Shown here: positions 8,169-16,752 of the stretch, piece by piece
Layout of the letters: each line of letters starts with the position of its first letter
How positions within the stretch are numbered: the stretch's first letter is position 1
Translations under genes and position numbers: made by a program
The notes under the pieces: model-generated
Databases searched by the model: none
What the model saw: only the letters and a program-made list of their open reading frames with translations
Told to the model about the DNA's origin: nothing
Assembly (NCBI RefSeq): GCF_014641615.1
Contig: NZ_BMIB01000008.1
Location: 62,001 to 126,000 of the forward strand
Reading direction: 5' to 3'
Source: Filimonas zeae
GTDB lineage: Bacteria; Bacteroidota; Bacteroidia; Chitinophagales; Chitinophagaceae
Length of the DNA stretch: 64,000 nucleotides

Positions 8169-9110
8169 ATGGGAACTGTAAAGAATTACCTGAGCCTGGT
8201 GAAGTTTTCGCACACCATTTTTGCGTTGCCTTTTGCTATGATTGGTTTTTTTCTGGGGTTGAGAACCTGGCTGGATATTAACGCAGCGGTGGATGCAGGC
8301 CGGTTTGTAACATTTACCCGTGAGTTTCTGGATAAATATCAGATACCCTTATCGTACCGGGCAGTAGGTATGCGTTTTTTGCTGGTGCTGGTGTGTATGG
8401 TTACCGCCCGTAGTGCGGCAATGGCTTTTAACCGCTATCTGGACAGAAGCTTTGACGGCAAAAACCCACGTACGGCTATCCGCGAAATTCCCAAAGGCAT
8501 TATTTCGGCCAACAGTGCGCTGCGCTTTGTAATTCTGAACTGTGTGTTGTTTGTGGCTGCGGCTTTTTTTATTAACCGCATTTGCTTTTACCTGTCGCCC
8601 GTTGCTTTATTTGTAATCTTGTTTTATAGTTATACCAAACGTTTTACCCCGCTTTGTCACTTAGTGCTGGGGCTGGGTTTATCACTGGCACCCATTGGCG
8701 CCTTTCTTGCCATGATGGGCAATTTTGATTTACTACCCATTCTGTTTTCTCTGGCAGTCATTTTCTGGGTAAGCGGCTTTGATGTTATCTACGCCTTGCA
8801 GGATGTAGAGTTTGATCAGAGTCAACATCTGTTTTCTATTCCTTCCGTACTGGGTAAAGCAAGGGCTTTGCGTGTATCTGAACTGCTGCACATACTCAGC
8901 GCCGGTTGTGTTATAGCGGCAGGTATTTACGGTCATTTTCATTTTATATACTGGATTGGTATTGCCGTATTTGTGGGGATGCTGATTTACCAGCATTCTA
9001 TAGTTAAACCGAACGACCTGAGTAAGGTGAACATTGCCTTTATGACGGCTAACGGTATAGCCAGTGTGGTGTTTGGTGTACTGGTAATTGCCGATATTTT
9101 GATTTTTTAA
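8169..9110 (+). CDS. UbiA-family prenyltransferase (quinone biosynthesis)
   Basis: A 313-residue integral membrane prenyltransferase. The first Asp-rich motif NRYLDRSFDGKNPRT (88-102, Asp92 and Asp96) and the second, QDVEFD (Asp212 and Asp216), bind the Mg-prenyl diphosphate. The sequence is closest in look to 4-hydroxybenzoate polyprenyltransferases. In Bacteroidota, which make menaquinone, such proteins are usually assigned to a menaquinone route (the UbiA-like MqnP step of the futalosine pathway); which one cannot be decided here. A polar insertion of about 30 residues lies between TM1 and TM2 (about 35-65). It sits 10 nt after the methyltransferase and 8 nt before ruvX. Confidence 0.85.
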   Translation: MGTVKNYLSLVKFSHTIFALPFAMIGFFLGLRTWLDINAAVDAGRFVTFTREFLDKYQIPLSYRAVGMRFLLVLVCMVTARSAAMAFNRYLDRSFDGKNPRTAIREIPKGIISANSALRFVILNCVLFVAAAFFINRICFYLSPVALFVILFYSYTKRFTPLCHLVLGLGLSLAPIGAFLAMMGNFDLLPILFSLAVIFWVSGFDVIYALQDVEFDQSQHLFSIPSVLGKARALRVSELLHILSAGCVIAAGIYGHFHFIYWIGIAVFVGMLIYQHSIVKPNDLSKVNIAFMTANGIASVVFGVLVIADILIF

Positions 9111-9118
9111 AGCAACAG

Positions 9119-9532
9119 ATGGCCCGTATTATTTGTATAGATTATGGCGGTAAACGCACGGGGCTGGCAGTAACAGACCCGATGCAGATTATTGCCACCA
9201 GCCTTACCACGGTAGACACCAAAGAACTGTTTCCTTTTCTGAAAAACTATTTTCAGCAGGAGCAGGTGGAACTGATACTGGTGGGAGAGCCTAAAAACTG
9301 GGATGAGAGCGATACGCATGCCACCCCATTGGTGAATGCCTTTGTAAAACGGCTGGCTAAAGAGTTTCCTGCCATGCCGGTGAAGATGGTGGATGAGCGA
9401 TATACCTCTAAAATGGCATCGCAGGCCATGGTAGAGATGGGGATGAAGAAGAAAGACCGGCAGAAAAAAGGAAATGTAGACCAGATTGCTGCTGCCATTA
9501 TGCTGCAGGAGTATATGAGAAGTTTGGGATAG
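9119..9532 (+). CDS. ruvX: YqgF/RuvX-family pre-16S rRNA nuclease / Holliday-junction resolvase-like protein
   Basis: A 137-residue RNase H-fold protein, the normal length for the family. The first catalytic Asp is Asp8 in ICIDYGGKRTGLAVTD. The second acidic motif is VDERYTS, and the third is DQIAAAIMLQEYM near the C-terminus. E. coli YqgF helps trim the 5' end of 16S rRNA; a resolvase role was proposed on fold grounds. It lies 8 nt after the prenyltransferase gene and 42 nt before def. Confidence 0.93.
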   Translation: MARIICIDYGGKRTGLAVTDPMQIIATSLTTVDTKELFPFLKNYFQQEQVELILVGEPKNWDESDTHATPLVNAFVKRLAKEFPAMPVKMVDERYTSKMASQAMVEMGMKKKDRQKKGNVDQIAAAIMLQEYMRSLG

Positions 9533-9574
9533 TATTTACAATAACAGAAACCTGAAATTTGTTTAAGTTAGTAT

Positions 9575-10153
9575 ATGATTTTACCAATTGTTGCTTACGG
9601 AGCGCCCGTTTTAAGAAAAGTAGCTCAGGATATAACCGCTGACTACCCGGATTTGCAGAAGCTGATTGCCGATATGTGGGAAACCATGTATGCGAGCAAT
9701 GGCGTAGGGTTGGCCGCTCCGCAGATTAACCGTGACATTCGTTTGTTTGTAGTAGATAGTGCGCAGATTTTTGAAAACCAGGAAGACGATGAAAAAGGCC
9801 AATATGCTGATGAGCCTGGTATTAAAAAGGTGTTTATTAATGCACATATTACTGCACTGGAAGGTAAGGAATGGCCTTATAACGAAGGATGCCTGAGTAT
9901 TCCTAAAATACGGGAAGATGTAATGCGCCCTGAAAAAGTAACGCTTACCTACCTGGATGAACAGCTGAAGCCGCATACAGAAACTTTTACCGGTATTACT
10001 GCCCGTGTTATTCAGCATGAATACGACCATATTGAGGGCAAGCTGTTTATAGACTACCTGAAACCGCTGAGGAAAAAGCTGCTGCAAGGCAAGCTGAACG
10101 ACATTAGCAAGGGCAAAGTGCGGGTGGACTATAAAATGACCTTTTCTAAATAA
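9575..10153 (+). CDS. def: Peptide deformylase
   Basis: A 192-residue metalloenzyme that removes the formyl group from N-terminal Met of new proteins. The three signatures are all present: GVGLAAPQ (43-50), EGCLSIP with metal ligand Cys106, and HEYDH with His148, Glu149 and His152. A loop of about 15 residues rich in Asp/Glu (68-80) after the first motif is an insertion relative to E. coli Def. The stop TAA overlaps the next ATG by one base (TAATG), suggesting translational coupling with the secreted protein downstream. Confidence 0.96.
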   Translation: MILPIVAYGAPVLRKVAQDITADYPDLQKLIADMWETMYASNGVGLAAPQINRDIRLFVVDSAQIFENQEDDEKGQYADEPGIKKVFINAHITALEGKEWPYNEGCLSIPKIREDVMRPEKVTLTYLDEQLKPHTETFTGITARVIQHEYDHIEGKLFIDYLKPLRKKLLQGKLNDISKGKVRVDYKMTFSK

Positions 10154-11085
10154 TGCGGGTTAGCTGCATTATAATAATATTACTGATTGTATCCTGGTGC
10201 GCCAAAGCCCAGGATACAACTGTTTATATAGATAAGCATGCCTTTACGCTGCAGGAAGTAGTGGTACGTAATAACATGGACTACAAAGGCTTGCTGGAAC
10301 GTATAAAAAACGATACTACTTTTTACAAAGCCTTCCGCAACCTGCGGATTATAGAGTTTGCTGCATTGAATGATATTGTAATGCTGGATAAAAATGACAA
10401 GGTGAAAGCCAGTTATTTCAGTAAAACAAAACAACACCGTGCAGACGGTTGCCGCACCACGGAAGTACAGGAACTGCAAACCACCGGCGACTTTCTGGAT
10501 AATGATAGCAACTTCAATTACCTCACCGGCCAGATGTATGGCAGTCTTTTCTTAACCAAAGGCCGGATATGCGGGGAGAATAACATTGTAAAAGGCGGCT
10601 CCATTACTACCGAAGGCAAATCGGGCATGGAGAAACATAAGGAGCAGCTGAAAATGCTGTTCTTCAACCCCGGTAAAAAAATACCTGGTATTCCTTTCAT
10701 TGGCAATAAGCTGGATTTATACGATAACCGGGCGCATAAACTGTACGATTACCGGCTGGATTATTCAGAATACAAAGGCCGCTATGCCTATGTGTTTTCT
10801 ATTAAGCCCAAAGAAAACCTGGGAATGTTTAGAGAAGATGATATTGTGGTAGATAACATGACCACCTGGTTTGATGCTACCACTATGGAGGTGATGGCCA
10901 GAAACTACTCGCTCAGTTACAAAGCCGGTGTGTATGACTTTGATGTAAACATGGAGGTGGAAATGTCTAAAATAGGCGATTTGCTGGTGCCCTCTGTTTT
11001 ACGCTACAAAGGCAACTTTGGAGTGATATTAAAAAAGCGGGAACGAGCCCGCTTTACTGCAACCTTATTTGATTTTAAAAGTTAA
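10153..11085 (+). CDS. Secreted protein of unknown function
   Basis: A 310-residue protein with a clear signal peptide (residues 1-19, hydrophobic core IIIILLIVSW, cleavage likely after AKAQ). I do not recognise a named domain. The body starts with a short beta segment (TLQEVVVRN). The C-terminal half (about 190-310) alternates charged and aromatic residues like a beta-sheet fold, vaguely reminiscent of LolA-like proteins. It is coupled to def by a 1-base overlap. Its stop codon and that of the convergent rluD gene are separated by one base, and no terminator is visible. Confidence 0.8.
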   Translation: MRVSCIIIILLIVSWCAKAQDTTVYIDKHAFTLQEVVVRNNMDYKGLLERIKNDTTFYKAFRNLRIIEFAALNDIVMLDKNDKVKASYFSKTKQHRADGCRTTEVQELQTTGDFLDNDSNFNYLTGQMYGSLFLTKGRICGENNIVKGGSITTEGKSGMEKHKEQLKMLFFNPGKKIPGIPFIGNKLDLYDNRAHKLYDYRLDYSEYKGRYAYVFSIKPKENLGMFREDDIVVDNMTTWFDATTMEVMARNYSLSYKAGVYDFDVNMEVEMSKIGDLLVPSVLRYKGNFGVILKKRERARFTATLFDFKS

Positions 11086-11086
11086 T

Positions 11087-12154
11087 CTACTCTTCTTCGC
11101 GGCTTATCTGGCCTGCTTTTGCCTTTACGTAGGTTCTCCATTTTTCCATCACCTGCTGTATATCATCAGGCACCGGAGCTTCAAAAAACATTTCCTCTCT
11201 GGTTACCGGGTGTATAAAGCCCAGGGTTTTGGCGTGCAGGGCACAGCGTGGGCAAATATCAAAACAGTTATCTACAAACTGCTTGTACTTGGTGTACACC
11301 GTTCCTTTTAAAATTCTGTCGCCACCATATTCCCAGTCGTTAAACAGGGTATGGCCAATATGTTTCATGTGAACACGTATCTGGTGCGTACGGCCTGTTT
11401 CCAGTACACATTCCACCAGTGTGGTATAATGAAAGCGCTCTAATACTTTATAGTGGGTAATGGCATGTTTACCGGTTTCGCCATCGGGGTAAGCAGCAAA
11501 CATTTTACGGAAACGTTCGTGGCGGCCAATATGCGCCTCTATCGTTCCTTCGTCTTCCACCACATCGCCCCAAACCAGCGCCACATACCTGCGTGATACA
11601 GTGTGATTGAAAAACTGCTTCGCCAGGTGGGCAGCAGCTTCGGAGGTTTTGGCTATTACCAGTAAGCCAGTGGTGTTTTTATCAATGCGGTGTACCAGAC
11701 CATAGCGGGGCAGGTCATCCTCCAGCAGATCGGGCTTTTGTTGTAATAAATGATAAGCAATACCATTTAATAAGGTGCCGGTGTAGTTGCCCACGCCGGG
11801 GTGTACCACCATGTTCGGCGGCTTGTTCACCACAATCAGGGCATCATCTTCATAAACAATGTTCAGCGGAATATTCTCGGGCTTAACCTCGGTAGTATCG
11901 GGGTTAACCAGGCTCATCAGCACAATTTCATCCCCTGGCCTAACCTTGTAGTTATTCTTTTCCTGCTTGCCGTTTACGGTTAAAAAACCTGCTTCAATGG
12001 CATTCTGTATTTTGTTGCGGCTGGCGCCTTCCAGGCGAATGTGTACCCATTTGTCAATACGCATGGGTTCCTGCCCTTTATCAACGTTATACACTTTTCG
12101 CTCATACACCTCATCGGGAGTATCTTCCTGGGGTATGTCTAACTCTTCTGCCAT
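11087..12154 (-). CDS. rluD: RluD-family 23S rRNA pseudouridine synthase
   Basis: A 355-residue enzyme that isomerises uridines of 23S rRNA (helix 69 in E. coli RluD). An S4 RNA-binding domain lies at about 30-90 (RIDKWVHIRLEGASRNKIQNAI). The catalytic domain carries Asp158 in HRIDKNTTGLLV, and RTHQIRVHMKHIGH follows. The N-terminal 25 residues are acidic and unconserved. The start ATG lies 4 nt after a TATTTTTG box on this strand. It is divergent from lipB, only 35 nt separating the start codons. Confidence 0.92.
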   Translation of the reverse strand: MAEELDIPQEDTPDEVYERKVYNVDKGQEPMRIDKWVHIRLEGASRNKIQNAIEAGFLTVNGKQEKNNYKVRPGDEIVLMSLVNPDTTEVKPENIPLNIVYEDDALIVVNKPPNMVVHPGVGNYTGTLLNGIAYHLLQQKPDLLEDDLPRYGLVHRIDKNTTGLLVIAKTSEAAAHLAKQFFNHTVSRRYVALVWGDVVEDEGTIEAHIGRHERFRKMFAAYPDGETGKHAITHYKVLERFHYTTLVECVLETGRTHQIRVHMKHIGHTLFNDWEYGGDRILKGTVYTKYKQFVDNCFDICPRCALHAKTLGFIHPVTREEMFFEAPVPDDIQQVMEKWRTYVKAKAGQISREEE

Positions 12155-12158
12155 GCCG

Positions 12159-12166
12159 CAAAAATA
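12159..12166 (-). promoter_or_regulatory. TAnnTTTG -7 box of rluD
   Basis: TATTTTTG on the minus strand followed by CGGC and then the rluD ATG. The 4-nt distance implies a leaderless transcript. It is back-to-back with the lipB box. Confidence 0.6.
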
Positions 12167-12177
12167 GGGGAAGTACG

Positions 12178-12185
12178 TACTTTTG
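12178..12185 (+). promoter_or_regulatory. TAnnTTTG -7 box of lipB
   Basis: TACTTTTG followed by CAGT and then the lipB ATG at 12190. The spacing is the same 4 nt as for rluD on the other strand. No TTG element was seen at the standard distance. Confidence 0.6.
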
Positions 12186-12189
12186 CAGT

Positions 12190-12873
12190 ATGAAAGCCGT
12201 TTTTTTTGAAGACCTGGGCATGCGCTCTTATAAGGAAGTATGGGATTATCAGGAAGGATTATTAAAGGAAGGTGTTAGCCGGAAATCTGCCGAACGGAAC
12301 GAGCCTGTAGAAAACAAACTGCTGTTTACGGAGCATCCGCTGGTATACACACTGGGCAAAAGCGGCAAACCGGAGCATGTTTTACTGCCTAAAGAGGGGC
12401 TGGAAGAGAAAGGAATTGAGTTTTTCCACGCTAACAGGGGAGGAGATATAACTTTTCACGGTCCCGGTCAGCTGGTAGGCTACCCTATTTTAGATCTGGA
12501 GCAGTTTAAAACGGATCTGGGCTGGTACCTGCGTAGCCTGGAGGAAGTATTTATACTCACCATGGCGGAATATGGCCTGAAAGGAGAGAGAAGTGCGGGA
12601 GAAACCGGTGTATGGATAGATGCAGAAATAAAAGGCCGCGAGCGTAAAATATGTGCCATGGGCATCCGGTGCAGCCGTTGGGTAACCATGCACGGCTTTG
12701 CTTTTAACGTAAATACCAACCTGGACTACTTTAGTTATATAGTGCCTTGCGGTATTCAGGATAAGCAGGTGACCTCGCTGGAAAAAGAGCTGGGCCACCC
12801 GGTATCAATGGAAGAATTTAAAGCAGCGGTAAAGCGCAACTTTGAAAAAGTGTTTGAGGTTAAAATTCTTTAG
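12190..12873 (+). CDS. lipB: Lipoyl(octanoyl) transferase LipB
   Basis: A 227-residue enzyme that moves octanoyl groups from acyl-carrier protein to lipoyl domains, the first step of protein lipoylation. The signature RGGDITFHGPGQLVGYP is at 83-99. The catalytic pair is Lys153 in RKICAMGI and Cys187 in VPCGIQ. No lipA gene is in the window. The 3' end overlaps the convergent secreted-protein gene by 14 nt. It reads from a promoter box directly before the ATG. Confidence 0.95.
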   Translation: MKAVFFEDLGMRSYKEVWDYQEGLLKEGVSRKSAERNEPVENKLLFTEHPLVYTLGKSGKPEHVLLPKEGLEEKGIEFFHANRGGDITFHGPGQLVGYPILDLEQFKTDLGWYLRSLEEVFILTMAEYGLKGERSAGETGVWIDAEIKGRERKICAMGIRCSRWVTMHGFAFNVNTNLDYFSYIVPCGIQDKQVTSLEKELGHPVSMEEFKAAVKRNFEKVFEVKIL

Positions 12874-13657
12874 GGATATAAAATTTATTGTGCTCTTTCA
12901 GCTTTCCATCTTCAAAAAGGTCGAAACTAAACCAGCCCGCATGTATAAAGTCTGATTTATCCAGGGTTAACTGTGGTTCTTTCACCTTATTAATGGTGTG
13001 GAGTACTTTACCGTCGGTATCAAAAATAACTACTTTATAATGCTTCTGCGGCGCATCGGGCAGGTGCATAATTACATAGCCTTCCCGGTTGGTAAACAGG
13101 TATATGCTGGGGCGCCAGGCCGGAGGTTGGGGAATGAAAGGCTTAATAATAATTTCATCTTCCCCTATGGCAAAAAGGCTGTCTTTGGTTTTGTAAATGA
13201 TAGAGTCGCGGAAGCGTTTGTATTGATAAAACGGGATGCGGGTAAGCACCGTATCGTTCTTTTTAATCGTTACCAGGTTATTGGCGGAGGAATCCAGCAG
13301 GTTGGTATTGGCAAATCCTTCCCCTATTCTTTTAGCAGGCGAAAAAAAATAAGCGCCCCCTTGCAGCACGTAAAAAATCCGATAGTACATTTTAGGAGCC
13401 GGTGCTTTGGCATCTACAATACCGTTCTGTGGCAACTCTGGTGAAGGAGTGGAGAAAATGGTTCTGAAATTACGGCCACTATCGAACGAGCGTTGTACGT
13501 TCAGCTGTATACAAGCTTCAAACGGATTTACCCAACTGATACTAACTCTGTTCTGTCCTAAATCTCTAAGGGTAAAATTGGGTAAAGTGTCCTGTGCGTG
13601 CGCTGCTGCTGCTAAGGTCATCATCCAGATCAGTAAGGCATAAGTTTTTTTCAACAT
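12860..13657 (-). CDS. Secreted protein with a fibronectin-III-like N-terminal region
   Basis: 265 residues with an N-terminal signal peptide (MLKKTYALLIWMM, cleavage after AHAQ). Residues of about 25-110 look like a fibronectin type III or similar Ig-like strand pattern (VSISWVNP, IQLNVQRSFD, YYRIFYV). The rest is unrecognised, with a proline-rich middle and a C-terminal strand region ending in FYIPKEF. The longer frame starts with TTG at 13681, but that codon lies inside the TATCTTTG box at 13679-13686; the ATG at 13657 gives a normal signal peptide. It overlaps lipB by 14 nt tail to tail. Function unknown. Confidence 0.78.
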   Translation of the reverse strand: MLKKTYALLIWMMTLAAAAHAQDTLPNFTLRDLGQNRVSISWVNPFEACIQLNVQRSFDSGRNFRTIFSTPSPELPQNGIVDAKAPAPKMYYRIFYVLQGGAYFFSPAKRIGEGFANTNLLDSSANNLVTIKKNDTVLTRIPFYQYKRFRDSIIYKTKDSLFAIGEDEIIIKPFIPQPPAWRPSIYLFTNREGYVIMHLPDAPQKHYKVVIFDTDGKVLHTINKVKEPQLTLDKSDFIHAGWFSFDLFEDGKLKEHNKFYIPKEF

Positions 13658-13678
13658 CCGTTTCCTGCTATTTGCACG

Positions 13679-13686
13679 CAAAGATA
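13679..13686 (-). promoter_or_regulatory. TAnnTTTG -7 box of the secreted-protein gene
   Basis: TATCTTTG on the minus strand, 21 nt before the ATG at 13657. This box argues against the TTG start at 13681. Confidence 0.55.
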
Positions 13687-13698
13687 GGCTTGCGCGAG

Positions 13699-14622
13699 TT
13701 ATGAAAATGGTAAGGTACCCGCCGGTAGCGACAGATTGCCCTGTAAGCCGCCGCTGTGGATAAAGAGAACGTTGCTACCCTGCGGGATAGTATGTGTTTT
13801 TATCAAATGTTCTGTTGCAAAAAAGGCTTTACCGGTATATACAATATCCAGCGGAAGCTGGTATTGCTGCCAGCATTGCTGTATATAACTGATTAACGTT
13901 GCCGGATGTTTGCCGTATCCGCCAAAATGGTAATCGTGCAAAATGGTAAACCGGTTATCGGGCGTATCCAGCAAAGCCTGTACCTGTTGTTGTAAGGCGG
14001 TATTATTTTTCATAGCACTGATACCTATAATCTGTTGGTGGGGAGGAGCGGCTTTGCATAAGCCTGCCAGCATAGTGCCAGTACCTACTGCTGCTATGAT
14101 ATGTGTATAATTTTCTATATCAGGCACCAGATCCGGAATAGTGGCTGCACCCTGGGCACCTGGCAGTCCATATCCACCTTCATTTACCCAGTAATAATCC
14201 GGATTGCTTTCCTGTATAGCTACTTTGTTTTTATAAGCCTCCCGGCTTACAAAGTGCAGCTCCATACCATACGCCTTTGCCTGTAACAGCGTATGAGAAA
14301 GCGTTTGGGCTGCTTCGCCTCTGATAAAACCTGCACAGGGAATTTGTCGTAAATAGCATGCAAAAGCAGTAGCAACAATATGATTAGAGTAGGCTCCGCC
14401 GAAAGTGGCTATTTTTCTGGCACTATATTGGGTGGCCTGCTGCAGATAATATTGTAATTTAAACCATTTGTTACCACTTATAACCGGATGCAACTTATCC
14501 AGCCGCAATACATGAAGCCCGCAACTACTGCTTTTGAGCCAGCTGGCCGTAATCGTTTGCGTATTTACCTGGCTAAAGTGCAGGTTATCTGCTGTAATGC
14601 TGTTAAATTTAATATTGGACAC
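13699..14622 (-). CDS. PLP-dependent ACC deaminase / D-cysteine desulfhydrase family enzyme
   Basis: About 307 residues, fold type II PLP enzyme. The cofactor lysine is Lys52 in SGNKWFKLQ, and the phosphate-binding region follows in TFGGAYSNHIVATAF. VGTGTMLAGL is the later glycine-rich loop. The family includes 1-aminocyclopropane-1-carboxylate deaminases and D-cysteine desulfhydrases; which reaction applies is not visible. The start is uncertain: the longest frame begins with GTG at 14676 and would overlap the start of the divergent gene, so I prefer the GTG at 14622. No ATG lies near either. Confidence 0.8.
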   Translation of the reverse strand: MSNIKFNSITADNLHFSQVNTQTITASWLKSSSCGLHVLRLDKLHPVISGNKWFKLQYYLQQATQYSARKIATFGGAYSNHIVATAFACYLRQIPCAGFIRGEAAQTLSHTLLQAKAYGMELHFVSREAYKNKVAIQESNPDYYWVNEGGYGLPGAQGAATIPDLVPDIENYTHIIAAVGTGTMLAGLCKAAPPHQQIIGISAMKNNTALQQQVQALLDTPDNRFTILHDYHFGGYGKHPATLISYIQQCWQQYQLPLDIVYTGKAFFATEHLIKTHTIPQGSNVLFIHSGGLQGNLSLPAGTLPFS

Positions 14623-14665
14623 GTAGATCGTTTCAATTAGTTTCGCAAAGTTTAAAAAATATCTT

Positions 14666-15565
14666 ATGCAACCCACACTCGTTATACTGGCAGCTGGAAT
14701 GGCCAGTCGTTACGGCAGCATGAAACAAACTGAATCCTTTGGACCCGGTGGTGAAACCATTATGGATTATTCCATTTATGATGCTATTCGTGCAGGCTTT
14801 AAGAAAGTCGTATTTATTATAAGAGAAGATTTTGCCGAAAACTTCAAGGCCATATTTGAGCCGAAGTTAAAAGGTAAAATTGAAACAGCGTATGTGTTTC
14901 AGAGTCTGACTGCTTTTGTGGGCGACCGTAAGGTGCCTGCTGAAAGAGCAAAACCCTGGGGTACCGGCCAGGCTGTGTTATGTTTAAAAGGCACCGTAAA
15001 TGAGCCTTTTGCTGTAATTAATGCTGATGACTTTTACGGAGCAGATGCTTTTGTAAAGGCATATGACTTTTTACAGAACAAGTGTAATGCTAAAGAATAT
15101 GCGGTAGTGGCTTACCACCTGGTAAACACCCTGAGCGAAAACGGAAGCGTAAGCCGTGGTGTATTAAGTACCGGCAGCAACAATGAAATGCAGGGTGTAA
15201 CCGAGCATACCAAAGTATTCAGAGAAGGCGATAAAATTGTATTTGAAGAAGGTGACCGTAAAGGCGAACTGAGTTCTAATACACAGGTGAGCATGAACTT
15301 CTTCTGCTTCGACGCTAATTTTATTGATTTGTGTGAAAGCCTGTTTGGCCAGTTCCTGGATGCAAACCTGGACAGCCCCAAAGCAGAGTTTCTGATGCCT
15401 TACGTAGCTGATCGCTTTATTAAAGATGGTCATGGTGTAATTGACGTAATTACCACCGACGCTAAATGGTTTGGTGTTACTTACAAAGAAGATGCTCCGG
15501 TTGTAAAAGCCAGCATTGACGCCCAGGTAAAATCCGGAGCTTATCCTCCAAGCCTGTGGTCTTAA
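14666..15565 (+). CDS. NTP-transferase family sugar-phosphate nucleotidyltransferase
   Basis: A 299-residue nucleotidyltransferase. The N-terminal pyrophosphorylase motif LAAGMASRYGSMKQ (8-21) corresponds to the L-A-A-G-x-G-[ST]-R-[ML] pattern, though with Ala-Ser-Arg in place of the usual Gly. The metal-binding acidic stretch is NADDFYG with Asp121 and Asp122. Glucose-1-phosphate uridylyl- or thymidylyltransferase activity is plausible; the sugar is not determinable. It ends in a strong bidirectional terminator. A weak -7 like box (TAGTTTCG, 14638-14645) lies 20 nt before the ATG. Confidence 0.82.
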   Translation: MQPTLVILAAGMASRYGSMKQTESFGPGGETIMDYSIYDAIRAGFKKVVFIIREDFAENFKAIFEPKLKGKIETAYVFQSLTAFVGDRKVPAERAKPWGTGQAVLCLKGTVNEPFAVINADDFYGADAFVKAYDFLQNKCNAKEYAVVAYHLVNTLSENGSVSRGVLSTGSNNEMQGVTEHTKVFREGDKIVFEEGDRKGELSSNTQVSMNFFCFDANFIDLCESLFGQFLDANLDSPKAEFLMPYVADRFIKDGHGVIDVITTDAKWFGVTYKEDAPVVKASIDAQVKSGAYPPSLWS

Positions 15566-15591
15566 TATAACACACAGTAATCGAACTAATA

Positions 15592-15624
15592 AAAGAGCCC
15601 CGCTGATAATCAACGGGGCTCTTT
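15592..15624 (+). terminator. Bidirectional rho-independent terminator
   Basis: AAAGAGCCCCG (15592-15602) pairs perfectly with CGGGGCTCTTT (15614-15624) over an 11-nt loop, between two convergent genes. The A/T ends allow function on both strands. Confidence 0.9.
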
Positions 15625-15645
15625 CAATATTATAAGGTGCCGGTT

Positions 15646-16749
15646 TTAGTTGTACACGTTAACCAGGAACACGCAATCTTCTATTTCTGCAATCTGCTGC
15701 CTGCGCTCAACCCCTTTCAGGTTAGAGCCGGCGGGCAGTTTTATACGTTTGGTAGCCGTATCTGCTTTTTTCATTTCATCCACCAGTTGGTAAATACCTT
15801 TTGATTTAATAGCGAATACCACACCTTCGGCCTGCGTTTGGCGGGTGCTTAACACGCCAATGATTTCGCCGTTTTTGTTAAATACCGGTCCGCCGGAGTT
15901 ACCTGGGTTAGCAGGCAGCGATATCTGATAGCTGCTGGAATCGCCCTCAAAGCCGGTTCTGGAACTGAGGTAGCCCATATTGTACACAATATCGTTGCGT
16001 GGGTAGCCCAGCGTAAATATTTCTTCGCCTAACTCAGAGCTGTTTTTACGTATACCGTAGGGTAACTGAGCGGCCGTGGTAAAATCGGAGTCGTTGATTT
16101 TTAAAATAGCCAGGTCCTGTGCAGCATTGGCATAAATAACGCTGGCGCTGTATTCTTTGCCTTTATTTACCACCAGAATGCCTTTGGCATCTTTAATAAC
16201 GTGGGCATTGGTAAGCAGGTAGCCCTTGCTGTCCAGCAGAAAGGCAGAACCACCTCCTTTTAACGTGGTACCTTTTGGTATTTTGTTTTCAACCTCGTTT
16301 AGTTTAACGCCCTGGTATTGCTGGTTGCGTTTAATCTGTTCAATTTCACGACCCAGTTGCTGAATGCGGGTATTGTTGGCGTTGGGGGAGAGGGCAGCTA
16401 CCATCCAGCTGATTACCAATGCAGTAATACCTGCAATGGAGGCGGCTATACCAGTAACTCTCCGGTATTTTTGCCATAGCTGAACAATTTTTGCCTTGCC
16501 GTTGCTGCGGCCGTTTTCTGAAATATCGCCTTTATCTACCAGGCGGCTATGCGCATCGTGCAGGGCCTGTTTTAGGTTACGGTGGTCGGAATAAGCATCC
16601 ATCTGGTGCAGAAACAGTTTATGTTCCACCACCATCTGATCTACCTCAGGGGTATTTTTACGTAATTGTTCAAATGCAGTTTTCTCCGCTTCGCTCATGG
16701 TACCGTTCAGATACCTTTCAGTTGCCTCTATTAACTGAATATCTTCCAT
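15646..16749 (-). CDS. Membrane-anchored trypsin-like serine protease with anti-sigma-like cytoplasmic domain
   Basis: A 367-residue protein in three parts. Residues 1-95 are polar, starting with a helix-rich segment (IQLIEATERYLNGTMSEAEK) like the N-termini of Bacteroidota anti-sigma factors. One TM segment lies at about 98-120, preceded by basic residues, so the N-terminus should be inside. The rest is a DegP/trypsin-like protease with the full triad His183 (TNAHV), Asp212 (QDLAIL) and Ser285 (GNSGGP), facing the periplasm. No PDZ domain is seen. It starts 3 nt after the sigma-factor stop, so the two are one operon. I infer that it may hold the sigma factor and sense or cut envelope proteins; this is untested. 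Confidence 0.85.
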   Translation of the reverse strand: MEDIQLIEATERYLNGTMSEAEKTAFEQLRKNTPEVDQMVVEHKLFLHQMDAYSDHRNLKQALHDAHSRLVDKGDISENGRSNGKAKIVQLWQKYRRVTGIAASIAGITALVISWMVAALSPNANNTRIQQLGREIEQIKRNQQYQGVKLNEVENKIPKGTTLKGGGSAFLLDSKGYLLTNAHVIKDAKGILVVNKGKEYSASVIYANAAQDLAILKINDSDFTTAAQLPYGIRKNSSELGEEIFTLGYPRNDIVYNMGYLSSRTGFEGDSSSYQISLPANPGNSGGPVFNKNGEIIGVLSTRQTQAEGVVFAIKSKGIYQLVDEMKKADTATKRIKLPAGSNLKGVERRQQIAEIEDCVFLVNVYN

Positions 16750-16752
16750 TAA

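Noticed and set aside
14623-14676. GTG start of the PLP enzyme at 14676
   Set aside because: It would overlap the first codons of the divergent nucleotidyltransferase gene and add unconserved residues; the GTG at 14622 is more likely, although not certain.
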